A DNA stretch of 6,461 bases. Source: JAWXCM01 sp034408745 (GTDB lineage: Bacteria; Acidobacteriota; Terriglobia; Bryobacterales; Bryobacteraceae). The stretch covers positions 1 through 6,461 of the forward strand of contig JAWXCM010000405.1 of assembly GCA_034408745.1 (NCBI GenBank), written 5' to 3'. A program made the translations under genes and the position numbers. The notes under the pieces are model-generated. The model was not told where the DNA came from. It saw nothing but the letters and a program-made list of their open reading frames with translations, and searched no databases. How positions within the stretch are numbered: position 1 is the first letter of the stretch; each line of letters opens with the position of its first letter. Of this stretch, positions 6,388 to 6,461 are shown piece after piece.

Positions 6388-6461
6388 ATGCCGCGAGTCG
6401 GGCCGTTTTGCTGGGGGCTGTGGGGCTGGCGCTTTGCGGGCAGGATCACAAGGCGTGGGCA
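6384..6461 (+). CDS. probable exported protein, N-terminal fragment (TTG start)
   Basis: A frame starting with TTG at 6384 is open to the right edge (26 codons). It reads as a signal peptide: a polar start (MNAASR), a hydrophobic core AVLLGAVGLALCG, then QDHKAWA with a possible AWA cleavage site. The TTG overlaps the cyclase TGA in a TTGA arrangement, typical of coupled genes, and G-rich sequence precedes it. An in-frame stop at 6363-6365 with no other start codon after it makes TTG the only candidate in this frame. An ATG at 6388 opens a different frame whose product is rich in Trp, Gly and Arg and looks less like a protein. Too little is present to assign a function. Confidence 0.4.
   Translation, partial: MNAASRAVLLGAVGLALCGQDHKAWA

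Noticed and set aside
1..6461. CRISPR array, tRNA or rRNA gene, insertion sequence
   Set aside because: No regularly spaced repeats, cloverleaf-like sequence, rRNA-like segment, transposase frame or terminal inverted repeats were seen.

Overview
The window looks like a high-GC, gene-dense bacterial chromosome segment. The mixture of a stand-alone TonB C-terminal-like exported protein, an exported ankyrin-repeat protein, a large hybrid histidine kinase and a receiver-coupled class III cyclase would fit Acidobacteriota (Solibacter/Bryobacter-like) well. That placement is an inference from gene content, not from a marker gene.

Layout. On the minus strand, positions 1-892 hold two short genes for exported proteins. 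The upstream one (482-892) is a TonB C-terminal-domain protein; 40 bases further on is an ankyrin-repeat protein that runs off the left edge (1-441). A 142-base divergent intergenic region (893-1034) carries a perfect 7-bp inverted repeat and separates them from a plus-strand signalling operon. The operon reads: a 1049-residue membrane hybrid histidine kinase (1035-4184; dCache-HAMP-PAS-DHp-ATPase-REC-REC); a single-domain response regulator (4194-4583); an 88-residue protein that is essentially one DHp (histidine phosphotransfer) hairpin with no ATPase domain (4576-4842); and a REC-coiled coil-class III adenylate cyclase (4843-6387). The start of a probable exported protein with a TTG start overlaps the cyclase stop (6384 to the right edge).

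How the genes may work together. The kinase senses a periplasmic ligand and autophosphorylates on His549. Three receivers precede the cyclase's own receiver in the operon, and the small DHp protein offers a second phosphorylatable histidine (His25). The parts list matches a multistep His-Asp-His-Asp phosphorelay ending in the cyclase receiver (Asp169), so the output would be cAMP. All residues expected for an adenylate-specific class III cyclase are present.

Most notable point. The DHp gene and the cyclase gene are in the same reading frame, separated by a single TAA codon followed directly by ATG. The residues just after this stop look like a second, degenerate DHp hairpin with Asp where the histidine should be. 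The locus is therefore either a 603-codon gene broken by one nonsense codon (or a sequence error), or a protein deliberately split between two hairpins and kept together by stop-start translational coupling. The start of the DHp gene also carries a 21-bp in-frame tandem duplication that doubles its start codon.
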